The translations under genes were made by a program, and so were the position numbers. Shown in pieces: positions 6,791-10,543 of a stretch of 10,543 nucleotides of DNA. Numbering within the stretch: the stretch's first letter is position 1; the number at the start of each line of letters is the position of its first letter. The DNA comes from Bacillota bacterium (GTDB lineage Bacteria; Bacillota; Clostridia; Christensenellales; Aristaeellaceae). The DNA lies in the NCBI GenBank assembly GCA_023458835.1, contig JAEWWY010000563.1, positions 1 to 10,543 of the forward strand. The letters run 5' to 3'. The notes beneath the pieces are model-generated. The model did not search any database and had not been told where the DNA came from. It saw only the letters and a program-made list of their open reading frames with translations.

Positions 6791-7225
6791 ATGGATTTCA
6801 AAAAAGGAGAGATATTCAGCAATGTCTCGAAAATACTATTTGCCACGATCATAGCAACAGGCATGATTATAGCTGCTCATATCTTTTCCAACACAATAGC
6901 CGAACGCCCTGTGATGGGCAATTTCAGCGGTAGCATTTCGCAAAGCACCACCCAAGAAATAATGGATATTGAGGCACTTCGCTACTATCTTTCCATGTAT
7001 CCCACAGAATCCTATGACGGTACCGAATATGACAGTAAAGGCATTCCGATTTCGGGATATGACTTTGAGGCAGCTAAAATTCTTGATGATCTTCAACGCA
7101 ACATTACGGATGGCAAATGGCCCGGTTTTCCATATGTGCAGTTAGGCGAACGTCTATATTTCAGCAAACAGGCTGTGGACGATTGGTTTTATGCGCAGGG
7201 CAAGATTCAACTCAGCGTCAAATAA
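6791..7225 (+). CDS. Small single-pass membrane protein with excisionase/MerR-like C-terminal wing
   Basis: 144 residues. The ATG at 6791 is chosen over the longer open frame from 6686 because GGGGAGGAG (6776-6784) lies 6 nt upstream and the extra N-terminus would cross the promoter. Seen: Lys-rich N-terminus, one TM helix at about 14-33, a Ser/Thr-rich spacer, then helix 55-70, a Tyr/Asp/Gly-rich stretch at 70-90, helix 92-105 and a segment at 106-135 ending PYVQLGERLYFSKQAVDDWF. Known: excisionase-type (HTH_17/MerR-like) domains end in this pattern (P..klG.r.rF.k..ldeW) after a two-helix HTH. Inference: a membrane-tethered derivative of that fold; basic residues before the TM predict N-in, which would put it outside the cell. 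The first half of the HTH is interrupted, so DNA binding is doubtful. Base composition is more AT-rich than the flanking genes. Function unknown. Confidence 0.8.
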   Translation: MDFKKGEIFSNVSKILFATIIATGMIIAAHIFSNTIAERPVMGNFSGSISQSTTQEIMDIEALRYYLSMYPTESYDGTEYDSKGIPISGYDFEAAKILDDLQRNITDGKWPGFPYVQLGERLYFSKQAVDDWFYAQGKIQLSVK

Positions 7226-7390
7226 CCGGAAAGAGCTAATACAATTTCAAGGCGTTAGCACGCCGGTAAACACCCGCGCATAGCGTGCAATTAGCTTCAC
7301 TTATATATCATCCCGGGGAATGCGTGAATGTTTTGGATGAACATTGCATTTCAAACATGAGAAGAACCGCAAAAGGGACGAATGAATAGA
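7226..7390. other. Intergenic region with two bulged inverted repeats
   Basis: No gene is seen. Two structures stand out. In the first, AGCTAAT (7234-7240) pairs with ATTAGCT (7290-7296) and encloses GCACGC (7258-7263) with GCGTGC (7283-7288). In the second, AATGC plus AATGTT (7319-7323, 7327-7332) pairs with AACATT plus GCATT (7340-7350), with a 3-nt bulge and 7-nt loop. Together with the terminator at 7391-7429 they make about 200 nt of successive hairpins. From the sequence alone this could be a structured 3' UTR of the upstream gene or a small RNA. Confidence 0.4.
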
Positions 7391-7429
7391 ATAAGCCCGC
7401 AAGCTGCCTGCCAAAGCCTGCGGGCTTAT
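7391..7429. terminator. Probable bidirectional terminator between convergent genes
   Basis: ATAAGCCCGCA (7391-7401) pairs perfectly over 11 bp with TGCGGGCTTAT (7419-7429), loop 17 nt. Neither side has a long T-run; the minus-strand side reads TCTATTCATTC and the plus-strand side AAGTTTCC after the stem. Its place between the 3' ends at 7225 (+) and 7559 (-) makes a shared terminator the natural reading. The following 7430-7558 holds nothing recognisable. Confidence 0.6.
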
Positions 7430-7558
7430 AAGTTTCCATGGGAAGATGCGATTGTGGTGACGGAAGGCTGCAGTATACCAAAAACCCAGCCTTTATGCGG
7501 CCTCCCATGGTTGCGGGATTCCGGGGCCACAGGCGGCGCTCAGCATGAAAGGTTCGCG

Positions 7559-9106
7559 TTATGTTCCCTGGACAGCCAGGCCGAGAAGTAGGGCCGATTC
7601 GTCCTTGGTGACGGGGCTGTTCTCGGAGGTGAAGGAGAAGGATACGGACTGGGAGTCCATGGTCCAGAAGTACTGCTCGTATATCTGTTCCTCAGTCGTG
7701 GTATAAACGGCAGGCACGCCCGCAGGCCCTTCGCCGGTGATGTCGCTGCTTGCGGTCAGGCCCATGCCGCCAATCGTTTCAGACACGCTGCCGCACAGTT
7801 CCAAAAGCTCGGCCTCCGTGTACATCTGGGAAAGCGTCGCATCCCCTGTGAGCATGGGGGCGGAGATGCTGGCGATATGAAAATATTTTGAAGAGCCATC
7901 CAGCGCGTACAGGAACACGTCCCGGCTGTCGGCGGTATCCCGGGCGATATCCACCCCATAGCCCTGTGGAATGCGGATATCCATGATCCGGGTGGTAAGG
8001 GGGAAGCGCAGTAGGTCCCCCTCGTAGCTGACGGGCACCGCGGGCAGCCAATCCGGCAGGGCGGTCTCCCCATCAAGAAGCTGGCGCAGCGCCGCCTCCT
8101 GCAAGGCGTCCACCCAATCGGGATCGATGAACTTGGCAAAGGGCAGGATGCTGGCATACAGCGCCCAGCCGTCCTTGAGCGCCAGCAAATGGCTGAAGGA
8201 CCCGTCGCTGGTATATGAAAGGGCGGGGAAGCCTCCCCCAAAGCCTTCCAGCACAACAAGGGAGGATGCGTCGTACGCGGCCACAGCGGGCAGCTTCAGC
8301 GCCTCTTCCTTTTTCCCCTGGGAAAGGGTGGTCACCGACTGCCCCTCATAAGCCGCATCCCTGAGGGCATAAAGCTGCAGCACGGAAAATTGCGCGCCAG
8401 GCTTTTTGGGGCACAGGGAAAGCTGCAGGAAATCGGGGGATTCGGTAGTCAGGGTGATGTACATGGAGCCGGGAGCGCTCAGGGTGATGGTGCTGTCCGG
8501 CAGGGTGTAGCTTTGGTAGTGCCTTAAGATCCCCTCCGGCGCAACGGCATCCCGCAGCATGCTTTCCTGTTTGGAGACGGCCTCTCTGGAAAGGGAAGTG
8601 CCGCCATCCGGGCGGGCGGCCATCATGTTCAGCACCCATCCGTCCTTTAAGGCCAGCAGATGCTCTGAATACGTGCCCTCCGCCGGCTCCTTTACCCGAA
8701 GCGCCCGCTGGCCGGGCAGCAGATCGTCCAGCGCCTCATAGGCAAGGGACGCGCCGTTGGAAGAAATCATATCCAGCACATTTTTGATGCCGTCCTCCTC
8801 CATATCCCCAAGAGACATGCCCTCAAGCTCCTCATGCTTCAGGGCGAAAAAGGCGAAATACGTATCGGGGATATCGGCCATGCCGATGCCCAGCGCCTTT
8901 TGGTACGCATTGTCCATAAGCACCTGAAGCTGGGCATCCAAAGGAAGCGCCAGCGATACATCAGCGCCCGGAAAGTAGTACCAGTAGCAGTTGTAATCCG
9001 ATCCCTCCAGAGGCTCGACGCCGACCTCGCCGGCCATGGCGTTCAGGGGATTCAGCAGGCACAGGCAGGCAAGCAGGGAGAACAGGAAACGGGCAGAACG
9101 TTTCAT
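7559..9106 (-). CDS. Exported protein of three diverged ~155-residue repeats
   Basis: 515 residues; ATG at 9106 with AGGAAGG (9114-9120) upstream. Seen: a signal peptide (K2, R3, R6, hydrophobic 7-21) with AMA before G26 as a likely cleavage site. An LLAC at 11-14 could instead be a very early lipobox, making it a lipoprotein. The mature part repeats: HLLALKDGWVLNMM at 149 and HLLALKDGWALYAS at 306, 157 residues apart, each followed by a helix with acidic/Gln residues. The third copy ends in EQYFWTMDSQSVSFSF and a final helix. Each unit opens with a strand-rich LPDSTITLSAPGS-like segment. Inference: three alpha/beta domains, plausibly of the PsbP/MOG1-like type that also ends in a strand plus helix, but no family can be asserted. 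No catalytic motif or TM beyond the signal. It has its own promoter at 9144-9171. Function unknown; an envelope or lipoprotein role is likely. Confidence 0.85.
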   Translation of the reverse strand: MKRSARFLFSLLACLCLLNPLNAMAGEVGVEPLEGSDYNCYWYYFPGADVSLALPLDAQLQVLMDNAYQKALGIGMADIPDTYFAFFALKHEELEGMSLGDMEEDGIKNVLDMISSNGASLAYEALDDLLPGQRALRVKEPAEGTYSEHLLALKDGWVLNMMAARPDGGTSLSREAVSKQESMLRDAVAPEGILRHYQSYTLPDSTITLSAPGSMYITLTTESPDFLQLSLCPKKPGAQFSVLQLYALRDAAYEGQSVTTLSQGKKEEALKLPAVAAYDASSLVVLEGFGGGFPALSYTSDGSFSHLLALKDGWALYASILPFAKFIDPDWVDALQEAALRQLLDGETALPDWLPAVPVSYEGDLLRFPLTTRIMDIRIPQGYGVDIARDTADSRDVFLYALDGSSKYFHIASISAPMLTGDATLSQMYTEAELLELCGSVSETIGGMGLTASSDITGEGPAGVPAVYTTTEEQIYEQYFWTMDSQSVSFSFTSENSPVTKDESALLLGLAVQGT

Positions 9107-9143
9107 GTGGCTTCCTTCCTCTCAGAACGTATTTGAGATAAAC

Positions 9144-9171
9144 AGGATAAGAACAGGGCCTTCTCTTTCAA
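9144..9171 (-). promoter_or_regulatory. Probable sigma-A promoter for the triple-repeat exported protein
   Basis: On the minus strand TTGAAA (9166-9171) and TATCCT (9144-9149) are 16 bp apart, giving a start near 9137 and a leader of about 31 nt before the ATG at 9106. The match is moderate and the spacer one short. The position just downstream of the terminator of the preceding minus-strand gene supports it. Confidence 0.5.
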
Positions 9172-9178
9172 CAGGCAA

Positions 9179-9209
9179 AAGCGGGCCTCCCTGCGTGGGA
9201 AGCCCGCTT
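9179..9209 (-). terminator. Intrinsic terminator of the SH3b/peptidoglycan-binding gene
   Basis: AAGCGGGC (9179-9186) pairs with GCCCGCTT (9202-9209), and an inner stem TCCC (9188-9191) with GGGA (9197-9200) closes a 5-nt loop. On the minus strand the stem runs into TTTT, while the plus-strand side has only TT, so it acts leftward. It begins 9 nt after the stop codon of the gene at 9219. Confidence 0.85.
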
Positions 9210-9218
9210 GCCTATTTG

Positions 9219-10543
9219 TTATTTCTTTTGCGGCGCATGGTCGTATGCGTACTGAATGGCCGCCGCGTGATCGGGATCCACCCGGTTTCCGGCATGGGTC
9301 TTGCTGTTGGTAAAGTGGATGCAGAACTGGCCCTTGAAATCGTTGTTGGCGATGGTGTCCCCCTCAGGATAGCCATGCGGCACGCCGTACATGGATGCTG
9401 CGAAGGTCCGTGTGCCGATGGTGACCCACAGGGGATGGCGCTGATAAAGGTTCTTGCTGGCGATCTCAGCCGAATTGCTGACACCGTAAATCTTGCACAT
9501 GCGACGCGTATCTGCGGCGGTCAGCGGCTCCACGTCGGCATGGTTGCCGCCGGCCCAGCGACGGACCCAGAAGGTGATGCCGCTCTTGACATCCGTGATC
9601 TTTACAGTCTTGCCCCTGGCAAAGAGGGTGTTGATGCCGCCGGTATACCAGTCGATCTTCTCCACGGGGTAAATGTCATTGGTCAATACCTCATCGGAAG
9701 AACCGGGTGGCACCGTGTCATACAGCGCGTGCTGGGTATTGGAACCGGCAATGCCGTCCACAGTCAGGCCTTTTGATTTCTGGAAAGCCTTCACCGCGTC
9801 TACCGTATCGGTGCCGTAGGTTCCGCTGATGGTGCCGGTGAAGAATCCCTTTTCCTTGAGCTTGGTTTGAAGGGCTTTTACAGCATTGCCTGTGGAGCCC
9901 TTGCGCAGCGTTTCATACGTGGCCTCCTGCTTGCCGTTGCCGGGGTTGGTGGTGGGGGTGCCGGCATCCTCATACGCTTTCTTTTCATCCTTGGTGTAGA
10001 TCCGTAAAAGATCCCCGCGGATGTAGCCGGTTTCACCCGACTTGAGCTTCACGCTGCGCCAGGTATACCCGTCGCTTTCATTCTTGCTGCCAGTGAGGGT
10101 GACGATGACGCCCTGCTCATAGATCTTTGTTACCTGCTTGCCGCTGGCGGAGCCGGTGGCCCGCACCAGGACATTGGTGGTGTTCGTTTCCGCCATATCG
10201 CTCAAATCCTCCTCATTGGGGGGAGGCGTAGGCGTGGGCGACGGGGTCGGCGTGGGCTGGCCGGCCAGCCAGGCTTCATACTCGGCGGTATTCATCACCT
10301 TCACATAGTTGCCCATGACCCACAGGTTGCTGCCCTGATAAGTGATCTTGTACCATGTGGAGCCGCCCGCCGTGATGGAGCTAGTATAGGGGAACACGGT
10401 ACCCGCTTCCACCGTATAAGCCGCAGTTGAATCCTTGGAGGCGGATTCCCGCAGATGCACCTTGTCGGTTGCGATCAGGTATTTGCTGGGCCCGGGGGTG
10501 GGCGTAGGCGTAGGTGTGGGCGTTGGTATCGCCTCACCCTTTA
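9219..10543 (-). CDS. Secreted SH3b-SH3b-PG_binding_1 protein with uncharacterised C-terminal domain, N-terminus off window
   Basis: The stop is TAA at 9219-9221; the frame stays open to the right edge, so GTG at 10460 is an internal Val and the true start is beyond the window. Visible residues 1-440: Pro-Thr linker at 6-18 (so another domain precedes), SH3b-like domain at about 19-83 (VHLRESAS... WYKITYQGSNLWVMGNYVKV), linker at 96-108 (PTPTPSPTPTPPP), second SH3b at about 117-182 (NVLVRATGSASG... GYIRGDLLRIY), and PG_binding_1 at about 209-277 (LRKGSTGNAVKALQTKLKEKGFF... VKAFQKSKGLTVDGIAG). The last ~150 residues carry GNHADVEPLT (H334), HGYPEGD, then C407-I-H409-F and K-T-H416-AGNRVDPDH. 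Known: SH3b and PG_binding_1 bind peptidoglycan. I recall similar C-terminal domains in other Firmicutes wall proteins, with no established reaction. Inference: a cell-wall-associated enzyme or binding protein using the conserved His/Asp/Cys residues. It is not an L,D-transpeptidase by motif. It ends in a terminator. Confidence 0.9.
   Translation of the reverse strand, partial: KGEAIPTPTPTPTPTPGPSKYLIATDKVHLRESASKDSTAAYTVEAGTVFPYTSSITAGGSTWYKITYQGSNLWVMGNYVKVMNTAEYEAWLAGQPTPTPSPTPTPPPNEEDLSDMAETNTTNVLVRATGSASGKQVTKIYEQGVIVTLTGSKNESDGYTWRSVKLKSGETGYIRGDLLRIYTKDEKKAYEDAGTPTTNPGNGKQEATYETLRKGSTGNAVKALQTKLKEKGFFTGTISGTYGTDTVDAVKAFQKSKGLTVDGIAGSNTQHALYDTVPPGSSDEVLTNDIYPVEKIDWYTGGINTLFARGKTVKITDVKSGITFWVRRWAGGNHADVEPLTAADTRRMCKIYGVSNSAEIASKNLYQRHPLWVTIGTRTFAASMYGVPHGYPEGDTIANNDFKGQFCIHFTNSKTHAGNRVDPDHAAAIQYAYDHAPQKK
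10494..10526 (-). repeat. Pro-Thr linker repeat (CCN-ACN tandem codons)
   Basis: Eleven codons alternate Pro and Thr on the minus strand. A similar but imperfect stretch at 10218-10256 (with one Ser and ending in PPP) separates the two SH3b domains. Such stretches are flexible interdomain linkers of secreted Clostridia proteins and are prone to length change in units of 6 bp. The upstream tract shows that the protein extends beyond the window edge. Confidence 0.85.

Noticed and set aside
7251..7262. GGCGTTAGCACG resembling the GTTRRRY end of an integron attC site
   Set aside because: No matching inverted RYYYAAC end lies at the required distance; the pairing with AGCTAAT spans too little, and there is no integrase or cassette array.
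10458..10460. GTG as the start of the SH3b/peptidoglycan-binding protein
   Set aside because: The frame continues upstream to the window edge through a Pro-Thr linker and the beginning of the SH3b domain, so the GTG is an internal Val codon.

Overview
The window looks like a chromosomal segment from a Gram-positive Clostridia-type bacterium. Four things point there: a Firmicutes-type LexA operator, strong AGGAGG-class ribosome binding sites, secreted proteins with SH3b and peptidoglycan-binding modules joined by Pro-Thr linkers, and a small Cys-rich collagen-like surface protein. GC-rich genes (2482-6420 and most of 7559-10543) sit beside clearly more AT-rich ones (1-1865 and 6791-7225), so the segment may have mixed ancestry. 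I cannot name a genus.

Layout. On the minus strand, 1-1865 holds a two-gene transcription unit driven by a near-perfect sigma-A promoter at 1902-1931. The first gene encodes a two-TM helical membrane protein resembling XpaC-like proteins. The second encodes a membrane-anchored solute-binding-like protein that runs off the left edge. This pairing recalls the XpaC / TelA / (SBP+VWA) neighbourhoods of Firmicutes. Upstream, also on the minus strand, 1948-2295 encodes a small Pro/Tyr/Arg/Gln-repeat, Cys-rich protein with a short collagen-like tract.

On the plus strand, 2482-6420 is a compact operon of a DUF362/2x[4Fe-4S] ferredoxin-like protein and UvrA, the nucleotide excision repair damage sensor. 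The genes are 3 nt apart and uvrA starts at TTG. The operon promoter (TTGCGA-17-TACACT, with extended -10) is overlapped by CGAAAGTACGTTCG, a one-mismatch match to the Firmicutes LexA box. The pair is therefore predicted to be SOS-regulated, which makes the iron-sulfur partner the most interesting gene here.

From 6421 to 6790 there is a run of hairpins ending in an intrinsic terminator, then a new promoter. Next comes 6791-7225, a small AT-rich gene for a single-pass membrane protein whose C-terminus looks like an excisionase/MerR-type wing, apparently on the outer face of the membrane. A second hairpin-rich gap (7226-7558) separates it from two convergent minus-strand genes for exported proteins. 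One (7559-9106) is made of three diverged ~155-residue repeats. The other (9219-10543, missing its N-terminus) carries SH3b, SH3b, PG_binding_1 and an uncharacterised His/Cys-containing C-terminal domain. These two have their own terminator and promoter between them.

No CRISPR array, tRNA, rRNA, insertion sequence or recombinase gene was seen.
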